Part shown: positions 10,803 through 23,371 of the stretch, one piece after another
How the letters are laid out: each line of letters begins with the position of its first letter
Numbering within the stretch: the stretch's first letter is position 1
DNA from: Ctenosaura bakeri
Taxonomy: Eukaryota; Chordata; Lepidosauria; Squamata; Iguanidae
Assembly: GCA_948474755.1 (NCBI GenBank)
Contig: CAOLHI010000653.1
Span: forward strand, 620,001 to 684,000
Length of the DNA: 64,000 bases
Direction: 5' to 3'
Notes under the pieces: model-generated
Database searches by the model: none
Seen by the model: only the letters and a program-made list of their open reading frames with translations
What the model was told of the DNA's origin: nothing
Position numbers and translations under genes: made by a program

Positions 10803-13800
10803 TTTCAGAAATCCTACACCCATCCAATGAAACCTTGAACATGCAACTTAACAAATTTTGCCAAAGTGTTTCTAGTTAATTCCCCTTCTTACTCATGGTG
10901 GCTCTATCATCTGAGAACATAAGTTTCACAGATTAGAAAATATTGCTCTGTACTGCCATTTTCTGACAAGATTTTGTCTCCTCATATTAACCTTTGCAAG
11001 CCTCATTACCTTTTGTCGACTTCCCAGCTACTGACATAATCAGTATGTGGTGTCTGTGAGCTCAGTGGTCTCATAAAGATACACAGATTCACACAGTCTT
11101 CCCCAACATTGTGATTCCAGGTGTTTATAACTAAAAGTTCCATTATCCCCTTCCTTTATTGGCCCATCTGACTGGGACTGACTAGAATTGTAGCTCAAAA
11201 TATCTAGACAGGCCCCTACATCTGGAGGATAGCCTGCTGGACAAGGATACGACAAGGACAGGAGAATAGTGCAACTTTTTTCTGAATGCTGTCCTAGAAT
11301 TTTCACATTTGTTGTTGACAGCCATTTTTGCAGTGTATGGTTGAGGGGAAAACTGGACAACTGAGGAGCCATTTTAGCTTATTACTACACTTTGTTCTTG
11401 TGTGGTCAGAACCAGTTCAGAAGATAATCTTGCTGGGCCTGCAGTTCAACGGATAGGTCACACTCATAACAGATGAGAGGGGAAGGAATCTGACAAACAG
11501 GACATTTTGTTCTGAGGTAGTAGGTCAATAGTAGGTGGTGGACCACACCTGAAGACTTGTAGAATGAGGAAAGATAAGAAAACAAGAAGGGTGGTTATTA
11601 GACTGAGATAAGCCATTGATGAGCAAAAGCAGGCTAGGAGAATTCTAGTAGTTCAAATAGAAAAGGCAAAATGACTTAGGAATTAATTTAAGTGGGAAAA
11701 GAGAAATCACTCTAGTATTGATATAGTACATACTAGCAAATGCCCAAATGGCTGCCAGTGTTTTACCAAAATAATCCTGCTTTTTTCCCCAAAAACATTT
11801 ACAAGTCTGTGTTTAAAGTCTGTATGTCTGCAACAATGCTGTTAATTATAAGAACTTAGAGATGTTACTTTTCTCAACCAGCAGCCGTGCTTTCCACTGA
11901 TCATTATAGGGGATTGTTTGTTTGTTTGTTTTTGAAGAGACCTATAACTAAGTCTGGCTCTACTGGACAGTAGATTTTCATTTGTCATGAAAGTTCCTCC
12001 CCCCGAAAACCTCCCTACCAATTATTAAATTTCTTATCATTTTTCCTGGCAGAGTAGAAAAAGGTGCTTCTGTTTTCTTCCCCTGCCTTGTGTGTCTGCA
12101 TTTCCAAAATAGATTCAGAACTTTGGATAGCTCCCATAAACTGGGAGCAGCTTCCATAGAACTCAAAATGGTTTTATCACTCTGAAGTAAGGGAGCTACT
12201 GGTCCTTTTTGTTTCCTCAATCAGGCCAGTGCCTCAGATTGACCTTTCCACTTGTCACTGTTCTAATTATTTTTGAGTTGTTCCTTCATATCCAGCTTGT
12301 GAATACATAGCCCCAGTAATGTGAAACAACAAAGACATACAAACTTCAACCCAATTCAGACACATCAGGAGCAGGCAATACAAGGCCAACATGGCTAGCC
12401 ATCTAACCATACCCATCCACTGGGATGCTTTTCTTCCACAAAACTCAGCCTCTACATGGGAGCTGGCTACAACCTGAGCCTAGAAAAGGTATGCAGGGTA
12501 TGGCCCACACACATTCTGGTGCCTAATCCTCCTCCATAAATTAAATACTGATTTAGCGTTTCCCCTCCATCAAAACCATATCAGCATTTGGAAAGGACTA
12601 ACTGAAACGACATATTCTAAACATCACTTGGCCAAGAGAATGAGTGCTACATTAAAATGTTGGGAAGGGCCTTTTGTTTATGTGATCTGTCCAATATACA
12701 GAAGAATAATTGAACAGATGTAACAGATGGAAGCCTTCCACTACAGGAAAAAGAAAGCTTGAGAGCACTTTACATCTTAAACACTTGTTGCATTTGAAGG
12801 AAGTGAAAATCTAATTGAAGGGATTACATCCTACATGATGCTGGATTAAAACCCAAACAAAATATTAGTCTGCGGGAGATAGGAAAGAGTTATGCTTTAT
12901 AATTTCTGGAAGAGATAAGCAAGTGAGGCTCAGAGAGGAATGACTTTTCAGGCTCTTCCTTGCCTTCAGTTTTCTCCATTTACCTTTTAGATTAACCTCT
13001 TCCTATTCCAAGGTCTCAGCCTTTCAGAGGTGATGACTGCTACCCTACTACTGCTACTTCAAGGGAGCATTTACAAGCAATATATACAAACACTCCTCTC
13101 TAAACAGTTTTGGTTTAATATGAATTGTTTATTAGACAGTAGCTCTTCAGACCTTATGCAGAGTGAAAAGGATACCCAAGTTTCTCACTCTTCCTGTTGT
13201 ATTGACTGCATCTTATGCAAAAATTGTAATCCAGGCAAGACAGCATTGCAGAGGAATAGAAAGCTCTGGTCATTTTCCCTTCTGTTTATCTCACAAACAA
13301 CCATGGCCACCCTACCTTTAGGCCAAGTGAAGCACCTGGCAGAGGTAGTGGATAAGGTGTTTGGGCAGCAATGTGTCTTGCCAAAGGCAAATGGTCAGTT
13401 TGCCAAAGGAAAGGGGTTTGTTTATATGATCTGGAGGCAACAAAAGACACCAGTTGCAGTTGGAAAAGCTTTAAAATTTATTGAACAGCAGGCAACCTAA
13501 ACAATATAAGCAGACAAGCAGTATTACCCTACAGATGAAACCCACTTAAGCCTATGCTGCCTAAACAACATAACAGATGGATTTCTCACCATGCAAGATT
13601 CCTTCAATCAGCTGCTCTGGAACTCAGGATACAGCAGTGAAAGGGACCCCCTCTGTGTAGCCAGCAGTTGCACAGCACTCCAGCTGTAAGCCTTTGCTGA
13701 GCTCTCACTGAGAGCACAATCTTGGGGGCACTTATACCCCTTGGTCTGGAAGGACTTGACCAGCTCTAATGGAAACTTTGTGATTGCTTACACACCTAGG

Positions 13801-16800
13801 ATGAGCTGAACTTCTTTCAACTGTCAAGGTCACCAATTAAGTAGCTACCTTTTGGGTTCCTCCCAGGACCTGTTATCTAGTACCAACTAGTCAGTTATCT
13901 CAAGCCAAAGGCAGGTGCTCATTAGCTGGCATCACCTGCTACATTGTTTTGTTGACATTTTAAGCAAATAAGCATGCAGGATACATCAAAGCAAAATACA
14001 GAAATCAAAGCAAATGATATTGTGTGCTTAGTAAGCCAGAAGGCCTTTCTAGACTTTCTTAGGAGAAGCATGAAGAAATTTAAATCATGGAGAAATGAAC
14101 TGAGGTCAGGCCATTTCTTACCTCTCCTTGAGATTACAATAGTCTTCTAATCATTTCCCAAACAAAATGTGTCAGGTATTCGGATTAATTTTGGTATGGT
14201 TTTGCTTCCATGGCATAGGAGAGATGCTTGTGGGAATTTCTGCCCCAGGTAAAAAGTAACTTGGCTAAGTTGCCTCCTGACTTGGTCGGGGGGGGACTAT
14301 TCAGCCTCAGGCATAAAATGTCTTGTGCTGGGCCTGACAGTATTGTATCTGAAGAAACTCTAAGTCATGAAGGAGATATTATCTCTAAAGTTGACATTCT
14401 TAACCTGTGAACAGTTAGAAAAAGAATAGAATGTTGCTTGGGGCATACTTAAGAGCTTCCTATATTTCTAATACTAGTGTGCAGTCAGAAACCCTCAGGA
14501 AGTGATCCTGGCATGCATTTGGTCATTCGATCCCAGAACCGCCTACCTATTGTAAATATAATAGCAATAGAAAACATTCACATAGCATTTCTGTGTATTT
14601 GACTGGTTAACTGAGCTTCATTCCCATCAAAATCAGTGCTTTGAATCCCATCATATTCATGCTTAAAGTAGACTCATAGAAATAAATGGGAATTAATTTA
14701 GTCCTAATGTAAATCTCATAGGTCTTAACGGGCCTTTCCCAAGCTTGACTATGTCTGGATTCACTCAATGCAATATAAGTTAAATCATATCTAACTTATT
14801 CCATTGTTTCATTGTTTGGTTAATTTAAACTAAATGTAGTTAATACTCCCCACTATAGAAGACACACCTAATCAATGGGAATGTGTTCAGACAGCTCATG
14901 TGTTAATTCCATGAGTTGAACTGGTCTACTATAGTTGGGACTAACAACTGGATTTAGGCCTTGGTATGGATCCAAATCATTATTTCAACAAGGTTTACAT
15001 AACACTGGCAAGGAAGGTCAATAATATTATTCCAGAATTATACACTGGAGATTAGATTCAGATATATTAATTTGCCAAGGGCCATAACAAAAAGGCTAAA
15101 GATTTGACCTCCTGAGCCACAGTTCAGTCACCTATTCCCTGTGAACACCATCAGTTGTACTTACTCGACATGCACTCACCTTTTGTCTTAGTCTTTTAGG
15201 CCCAAATCCATTAGGGGAAGCTTGAGTGCAGGGAACCAGAACAGATTATCCATGTTGTCCTAGTTCTGCACTGCTATATAAAGCACTTGAATCTTACTAG
15301 AAACAGAAAAGCAGTCCAGGACAAGACAGACAGAAATAAATATGGAATATCAATATTATTGAAAATTGTATCACATGAGTCTGATGACAAAGGGTCTTTT
15401 CTATGAAAAAGTATACCAAAATAAACTGCTCAGTCTCAAAGAGAAGGAGGAGGGGGAAGAAAGGAAGGAGGAAGGATGGAATGAAGTAAGGAAGGAACGA
15501 AGGAGACCTTGATGAAAACAAAGAACTCTATATCCTTTTGGAGACAAATACAATACAAATGGGATTAATGTGTTCCCAAAGGTTTCAAGTTTTAAGCATT
15601 TAAAAAGGTTATTGTATTTCATCCCCAACTGCACCAATCATTTGCTGGTGCACCAAGAAGTACATCAGTGATCACAGAAGTTGTTGAGTCTGAGTGCCAC
15701 AAGTAAAAGGTCAGTTCATGCGTATATGTTCGTCATTCCTTGATTCCAACACCAAGCCCAGTCAGCATGGTTCATAGAACTGCAGTCCAACAGCATATGA
15801 AGGGACTCATATTCCCTGTTCCTTTTATAGGCAAAATTCTAGGTAGATTGTGGGCAGGATCTGCCTATCCTCCAAAGTGCTGCAAGGTGTACCACCACCA
15901 TCCCATCAAAAATGGCCTTAGGAAATACTGAGTTCACGCAGGGCGTTGGTCACTGCCTCACCAACATATTATGTTAATGAAGGCCAAGCTTACACAGGCA
16001 GCAGTTGTGAAATTTCTGGACTACACGTTGAGAGTTATGTGGTGGAATTCACCTTAAAAAAAAACCCCTGAACTTAAAAATAAGAATTTCAGGGTCTCTT
16101 GGCATGCTAGGTTTCCAAATGGAGGAGAGAGTTCTTTTTTCTTTATGAGGCATTCCACCATGCAGTGTTTTTATCTTCAATCTAAAGTGGTAGAACCCAA
16201 GCCCAAAATAAACCAGTAAATGCTTTCTAGAACACAAATCTGCTGTAGCGAAATTTTACAAGAATAGAAGGATAGCAGTGGGAAGCTGATTTCAAGGAAA
16301 GACTGTCCACCATAACTGTTCTCTTTGCTGAGCTTTCAAGGAACTTCAAGAGTCCATGGAATACAATTTGAAACCCCTAAGTTAATAAAATACTTCACTG
16401 ATATATCAAATAGGCTGTGGAACAAACCACAAGAAGTAAGAAACCAACCACCCAGTGATACAGCTTCCTCACGTGAGACCATTAGAATTCTTAGTATATG
16501 GGTTTAGTAATGAGAATTATTAGACAGCTTCTGACTAATGTAGCTCTTTCCCTAGCTGGGTGTCCAAAATAGGTCAGCAGTGTTTTCTCCTCACCATTGC
16601 CTCAAGTAAATGGAAATGTCCACGTCTGATTCAGCTGGAGAGCATGCAGACATCCTCTTTTCCTTATGCAGATTCTTATTTGCTATGACCCTCCTGGCTT
16701 TGGCTGGAGGATTTCTCCAGCAAGGAAAATTGCTTCTTTGTAAAGCTGGCACCAATGTTTCTTAGCTGAGGACTGCTGCCTTTGGTGGCTTGGCTTGGCC

Positions 16801-19495
16801 GTGATGAAAAACAGCAGAACCACAAAGTTCAACTCGACCAGGCATGGCAGGTCAGTCAATTAAAGAAGAGGAGAAGGTGGGGGTAGTCAGGGTGAAGAGA
16901 GGAGAGAGAGTTGGAGGACAGGAGTGTGACCACAACCCTAAGAACTCTGGCTCCGTTTCTAATGGCAACCATTTCAAAGGCTTTTCTCTTTGTGCCCTGC
17001 TTCATAATTAAGTGTTAAATAGAAGTACTGCTCCACTCGCACTGCACTTCCTTCCTGATAAAACCTTGGCTTATATTCATCTTCTGGTCTGACAGCTTAT
17101 TAGAGAATTTTATTTGGGAGATTATGTCTACTCAAGAAAGGAAAGGGGGAGGGAGAAACCATGAGATGGCACTAAAATCCAATTTTGTCCACTGTTGAGT
17201 ATTACAATGTAAAATTTGTTGGGGGTGGAGGGCAAGGTATTTGCATGCTTGAAAGTTAATGTCTGAAATGTGATGTATTCGTGAATATTGACACCTCCAG
17301 ACAAATTTTCTGAATATCTGAAAACTCAGCAACACATTTTGTAAACTTTCATCTTATTTCCAGTATTCATTGTTATATGTCTGAAACATGGGATAATATG
17401 ATTTGTTAACCTTTCAATGCTACCTGGACTTTCACTGCATGCACATGGGGGGTGTATAGAATATTCACAAATTGTCTTGTTCTTAGTGAGAAAGAGTGCC
17501 TAGACTTGTTGAGACATAGCACTGAAATAATGTCAACCTCTACAAGATTTTACATCCATTCAGAAGAGTGAAAAGTTCAGTGCATGTTTCAAGAACTCTT
17601 TCTTCGGGGGGGGAGCAAACATTCCACACACATAAAAACTTTGGATGAAAAAATATTTTTAAAAATGTTTTTTAAAAATTTACAAATATTTAAAAATATT
17701 GGTAAAAATGTACAAAACCCAATATGCATTTTGTACAAACATCATTTTTTTGTGCTTCATGAAAAACTTTCATGAAATTTTTGCAGAAAAGTGTCAATAT
17801 GAAGATAGATCCTGTGTAAATGTGCAAAAATCCTTATAGTAAAGAGAGTATGTTTGATTTTTTTCCCATTCTCACATGCAAGAATGAAATAATCAAAGAT
17901 TTACAACCCTAGTACATGCCTACAGATATCCTTCAGCATTTATACAACATATAGCAAATTTGTAAGAAAGATCTGTAGTCTTCAGTCTCTTACAGACAGA
18001 GAGCTGATTCTAAGAAAATACTGCCTAAGGGCCAAATTACATAATCATATTTGTCATACCTCTATGCTAAATTTTTTAGCCAAAAAAAAGAGAAAGAAAT
18101 GGAACTATGTGGGGATCCAACCCCAGATTGGAAGCATGGTGCTCTGAGAGTAGGTTAACCTTGGTCACCCTGTCCCTGAAGTCACCCTGTCCCTGAAGCT
18201 GGTTTTTGATGTGAGAAGGAAACTGCTATTATCACAAACAGGAAAAGACATTTCACTTCCTGGGACAAAGAATAAGTTTTTACCCCTATCTCTCATATCC
18301 CAATACAGGATTCAAACTGGTCTCTGAATTAAATCTTACTCCAATGTTGACAAGGGGAGAGAATCTTCTAGCTTATCTGAGAGTTACAATCTAGTTATAG
18401 GATCAAGACAGCTACATGACTTACACAGCCGTGTCTCCCAATGAAGGAAAATGGTGGGAAGGATGCTCAGGAGGAACAGTCAACTGACTGTTGCTGCTGT
18501 CACTGAACATGTGATGTTCAAGGCAGTTGCTTCAAGCTGCTTAATGACAGGGCCAGCCTTGCTTCCCTGTCATTGCTATTTTAAAAATTAAGCAGATACC
18601 CTGAATGCAGGTTGGCCATAAGGTTACTTACAATTTTTTTTTTTTTAACAGAGCTGAGCCATAGTTTGAATTGTGAACTTCGTAGCTCATGCTTGGTAAG
18701 GTATACAGATAAACTTCCCCCTCTTACAAACACCTCTTCCTTGTATTAATATGTTACTAATTATGTTCCAAAGTTCATAGAGATTTTTTGCTGGGATAGC
18801 ATTTTTACAGTTCATTTCTTCCAAACTGAATGCAGGAAAATTAATTGAATACACACATATCTGTACTTGAAAGTTGCTAGTTATTATTAATAAAATATAA
18901 TAAGAATGTAGCCAGTGTGTATGTGTAGGGGGAACATAAGTAATGACACTAGTACAATAATATATGGAGTTGGATGAGTGTGTGAAAGGCAAAAAAAAAA
19001 AAAAGTGTGAGTTGGATGTGTCACTACCTAGAGAGACCAAGATTCTTGGAGCTCATTTCATGCCATTATTTTTTTTAAAAAAATGTTTTGGTTACAAACC
19101 TAGTGGCAGCCCCTATTCACTCCAGGATTATGTGAACAGAGCTTGCTATCAGTTTAACTTTGTCCTAAAATAGTGGAATTTTTTTTACAGATCTATATTT
19201 ATTCTACAGCTTTGCCCCCCCCCAAATCACCTTGCAAGTGTGAAAGAGAAGAAATAATCAAAACAGTGGCAAGCACTTGTTCAATTGGCACCCCCTTTCT
19301 TTCATTTTCAAACAATAATAACCAACCTTTTAATCTGTTGAGTTCTTATCCCAATGTTTGGAAGGATTTATCACTGAATGTCTCATTTGCATTGATTTGA
19401 CATTATGATGGTTGCTCTTTGTTGCTTTTTAAATAAATTACTATTTTAAAAAGTGTTCATAAAAAACACAGGATAGTCAAAGGTTAACAGTAAGT
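10803..19495. other. no recognised gene or clear transposon
   Basis: Long stretch with no exon I can identify. A 156-codon open stretch on the plus strand (13030-13500) matches no family I know and has no start context or neighbours that support it. A GGAA-rich tract lies at about 15440-15510, A+T palindromic runs at 17650-17760, and an 18-bp tandem duplication at about 18165-18200. The stretch at about 13460-13990 could be a worn LTR, but no paired LTR or primer-binding site is visible. Confidence 0.4.
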
Positions 19496-19499
19496 TGGT

Positions 19500-20035
19500 T
19501 CTTAGTAAGCCAACATTCCACAAGACTGGGAAAGGCAGACATGAAGAAACTAGACAAGATCCTCAAATGTAAAGACATGCAAGTAATACCAAAACCAGAA
19601 TCAGCCAGGACTTAGTATTTCCAATTTTCATGTATAGTTGTGAAATATGGACAGCAAAGAAAAATGACAAGAAAAAAACCAATTTATTTGGTGCTGGGGA
19701 ATTCTACAAATACTGTAGACTGCTAAAAAAACAAATAAATCAGAGGAAATCAAGCTTGAATTCTCACTAGAAGCCAAAATGGCAAAAGTGAGACTGTTGT
19801 ATTTCGGACATATCATTGGCAAATGTGACTCCATGGAAAAGATGATAATGCAGGGCAAACTGGAAGGCCATAGGAAAAAAGGAAGACTATTCCAGGTAGA
19901 TTGATTCAGTCAAGAAAAACACAGCCCTGAATTTGCAAGACATGAGCAGGATAATTGGTGATGGGCTCCTGGTGGTCTCTCATTTATAGGGTTGCCACAA
20001 GTTGATTTGACCGCAAATAACAACAACAAAAGTCA
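19500..20035 (+). pseudogene. RTE/BovB-like LINE 3' fragment
   Basis: The plus strand keeps C-terminal RTE-type blocks across several frameshifts. One is a CEIWTAKKNDKK-like segment (about 19645). Another reads LLYFGHIIGKCDSMEK (about 19797). A third is a WIDSVKKNTALNLQD-like segment followed by a GVATS-type ending (19900-20010). The 3' end is ATAACAACAACAAAAG, the ACA-rich tail typical of RTE elements and the SINEs that use them. The YFGHI block and the W-L/I-D-S block are characteristic of BovB-type ORF2. The 5' part is absent, as is usual for truncated LINE copies. Inactive. Confidence 0.7.
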
Positions 20036-20331
20036 AAGTTCATTCCTTTACAAAGTGGTGTTATGCAGCTCACACATGGCCTTGGTCAGCAATTAAACAA
20101 ACCACAAGCAAGAGCCCTGCTTAAGTATCATCTTCTGAATATTCAGCTGGAGAGCAGGATCATGCTATGTCACTTCACTTCTGATGGTGGCTCTGATATC
20201 AATGGGGCAAGTAATCTGCTCTGTACCTAATCCTTTAAACTTCAGGCTAAAACTCAGAGCAGATCTGAAATGAAGACACCATCCAATACTATGTAATATA
20301 CAAATGGCCCTCCACCAGATTCTGCATCATC

Positions 20332-20412
20332 ACTACCTTTCTCACCTCTAAGCTTCTTGCAGATACAGCTTACACTACCTTTCTCACCTCTAAGCTTCTT
20401 GCAGATACAGTT
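20332..20412. repeat. 42-bp perfect tandem duplication
   Basis: A 42-bp unit beginning ACTACCTTTCTCACC is repeated head to tail. The first copy is 20332-20373 and the second starts at 20374. The copies are identical for at least 37 bp, so the duplication is recent relative to the neighbouring relics. Confidence 0.9.
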
Positions 20413-20600
20413 GCTGCTGGTTCAGTTCGCTGAATTCTATGTCCCTCTCTCTGTTTCTCTCCTCAACTCTAACTATCTGCAGTCTGGCATTAGCCTATGC
20501 TACTTTGCTGAGACCCCTTTCACACAGGTTCCTCTATAATGATCTTTGCCCAGCAAAGAAGAAAATCAGTAGACTTGGGGGCTGCATCTGGATTCAGGTA

Positions 20601-21056
20601 CAGTCAGGCCTCCACATTTACTTGGGTTAGGAGCACAGGATCCCCCCAAAGAGTAGAAAAATCATGACTATCAAAATGTGTGTGTGTGTGTGTGTGTGTG
20701 TGTCTGTAGGAAGGGGGCTAAGCCATGATGGAGAGAATGGGCACAAAGAGTCCAAACCAGGTCATGGAAAGGAGAAGGAAGAGGTGTAGGCTGGCGTGGT
20801 AGCCCTATAATTTGTCACCCATCTCTATCTTTGGGTGTGCAAAGGGGATCAAGAAAGGATCTGTGGTGCTGAGAAATTGGGCTGCTAGCCATCCATTTAA
20901 AGACCTGTGTGGGCTGATGGGAGCCACTGAGAGGAAAGGTTCCCCTGGAAAAGAAGTACCTGAGGTGGTGGTGAGGGAGGACTGAGATTGAAGAAACTTG
21001 CAAATAATCAAATCAAATCCATGAAAGTCAAACCCAGAAATGTGGAGGGCCAACTG
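20601..21056. mobile_element. Tigger-like MITE, copy 1
   Basis: The left end is CAGTCAGGCCTCCACATTTA after a TA dinucleotide (20599-20600). The right end is the inverse, AAATGTGGAGGGCCAACTG, followed by TG, a mutated TA. The CAGTCGGCCCTCC-type terminus and TA target are known for Tigger/pogo-group Tc1-mariner elements. The interior holds a (TG)n tract at 20679-20703. It aligns along its length with the copy at 31130-31596. No transposase frame is present. Confidence 0.75.
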
Positions 21057-21058
21057 TG

Positions 21059-23118
21059 CTTCCTTATTCCTGGTGTCTACATGCAAAGTGCAAACATCTA
21101 TGCAAGCATCACTTCACAGCTCGCCAAGTACTGTAGATCTACTCACTTCAGAATCAAACGGCAAACTCATAAAAGTCTTCATAAGGTTCTTCTCAACTAC
21201 AGCAGAAACCCAGGATGCTCTACTATTTCTTTGGCCTTGGGGTTCATTGTACGCTTCTCCTCCTCTGCCTCTCATCTTGAAAATCAGAGCAGAGTAGGCT
21301 TGAGTGATGTTAGTGGCTCCTCACTCGCCAAATCGTCTATGGCTCTACCAAATGCTAGCTCTAGCAGTCTAGGATCTATTGCTCCTTCCACCTCTTTAAA
21401 TATTGCAAGTTCCAATTCTTCATCTGGATCCAGTGGTTTCACTTAATCACCTGGAGTTTGAGCAGGAATATTACCAAAACTTAGGATAGTCAGATCCTGA
21501 CATAAAAACTTGTCTGTCTTCTCACCATAATTCCACTATGAAAATTTATGAGGCAACTAGGAAAACCTTTCACAGGTGATCTCACAAAAAATTCTGTTTC
21601 CTTAGCTACCATAGGTAGAAGCTTCCTCCACTTATTTGACAGGTTAGGGACTAGAGCCCTGTCAGAGGAAATAGTCAAAAAGTACCCATCTACTGTAGGG
21701 AACATGAAGGACTTACACAAGCTTGCTTGGGATGACCTCATGTGTATACTGCTTGTAAAATCTCTCAGCTGGCTTGGTGCCTTCCCTTCTCCTCTGATCT
21801 CACTTTGCAAGCAGCACACACATGGTCCCAAGTGAGTCTTTGTAGGCAAGAAGAACTGATGTAAGCCCGCTGTTTCAATGCTTGCAATACAGACAAGTTC
21901 CATTAATTCAACCAGGAAATGTCCAGTAAGCAAGATTTGGGACCATGTACTCACGTGCATCTCCATAGGCAAAAAGAACTGCTAAAAAAGTGGACCCAAT
22001 GTCAAATTATTGGAACTTGTCCTTAATTTGGAAGTGTTGAAACACGATGGGGCATTGAAAGGCGGAGGCTTCCTGTATTACAGAAATTATGGATTTCCTA
22101 AACTCTGGTCTTGACATGGGTTTCAAATCCAATACCCTTTATAGGAAATAATATGAAAATGGCAATAATATGGCAAACATAGAGGATGCAGTTCCTAAAC
22201 AGGCTATTGACTTAGCGAATAGACATTGGCTATTCTAGGAGCTGTAGGCCAAAAAAATAATGTTTCCATGGTCTGGGTTGGGCTGCATGGAAAACAAAAA
22301 GTCTGTGACAACTGCACATTTCAGAGGAAATAATGAGAGACAATAAGCTGTCTTTGAGAAAAGCTCACCCACCATTACTGATCTTTCCACTGAGGAATCC
22401 CTGTTTAGTTTCTTAGGAGTCTAAGAAAACCACTGATCAAAATAATACAATTTAGTAGCAAGACATCAACATGCAGAATGAATGGATTGAGGCAAAGTGC
22501 CTGGGGAAAATCCTCACTTTTCCAACATAACTACTTCATAATTCTGCAATACACACACAAAAAAGTTTGCATTTGCTATCAAAACATATTTGGATAAACT
22601 TGTAATATCAGCAATCCGATTTAACAACTCTTCAGACAACACACCATTACTTTTGAAAATCAAGTTACCGGGCTAATCCATGTTTCTCCACAGAATACGC
22701 ACACAGTAAAAACCTCCTCTTCATATATCCTCACATCTGGTATCCAGATCTGAAATACTCCTGCATTAGTGGAGTTAAATAAAATACAGCTCTGAAATGG
22801 GAAAACTACTAAAGGGCATAAAGCAAGTGCAGAATGAGGAAGGATACAGATCAGAGAAGCCCTGATAAACGAGCATTACCTAATGATTTTCTCCCTGTCA
22901 CAATGCAGTAACCACAGACTTCAGTGAGACTGCAATTCCGGGAAGCAAGTCCCATTGAATTCAGAGGGTCCTATTTCCACAGATATTGGGCTGTAAAATT
23001 ATCAATGTATTACTCAAAATGATTTCAAATATTGATTCTGTACCATGCACAATGATTGACAGTGTAACTCTATTTACTTCTTCTCAGAAGTAAGCCCTGT
23101 TAGTTTCATAGAGTTCAT
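21059..23118. other. unassigned; serine-rich open stretch
   Basis: A plus-strand open stretch continuing to 21446 ends in a serine-rich segment. Minus- and plus-strand open stretches overlap at 21490-21972. None matches a family I recognise, and the first one starts inside the adjacent MITE, which argues against a real gene. It may be a worn retroelement. Confidence 0.35.
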
Positions 23119-23316
23119 TGTTGTTACGTGCCTTCAAGTTGTTTATGATTTATGATGACCCTATTATGGCGTTTTCTTGGCAGAGGAGGTTTGCCATTGC
23201 CTTCCTCTGAGACTGAGAGAGTACAACTTGTCCAAGATCACACAGTGAGTTTCTATGGCTGACTGGATATTTGAATTCTGGTCTCCTGGAGTCCCAGTTC
23301 AACACTCAAACTGGTA
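23119..23316 (-). repeat. tRNA-derived SINE
   Basis: On the minus strand the tRNA-like head reads GTTTGAGTGTTG (A-box region), and the body continues through a block whose plus-strand copy is GAGGTTTGCCATTGCCTTCC. The element ends at CTTGAAGGCACGTAACAACA, an RTE/BovB-style tail. The same family occurs at 30078-30245 and 60940-61100. Confidence 0.75.
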
Positions 23317-23370
23317 GTGCAGTGGTTTGAGTGTTGAAGTGGTACTCCTAGGTCAGTGGACATAGTATTG
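23317..23370 (+). repeat. second SINE head in opposite orientation
   Basis: Immediately after the minus-strand SINE comes GTGCAGTGGTTTGAGTGTTG, the same tRNA-like head on the plus strand. The two heads form a perfect 12-bp inverted repeat (23300-23311 with 23325-23336) around a 13-nt spacer. Only about 50 bp of the second SINE is recognisable. Confidence 0.55.
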
Positions 23371-23371
23371 C

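Noticed and set aside
13030..13500. 156-codon open frame as a secreted or membrane protein
   Set aside because: The leucine-rich start looks like a signal peptide, but there is no family match, no splice context and no conservation evidence. It could also be part of a worn LTR.
23119..23370. tRNA gene
   Set aside because: The A-box-like heads belong to SINEs; acceptor stem, anticodon arm and B box are not those of a functional tRNA.
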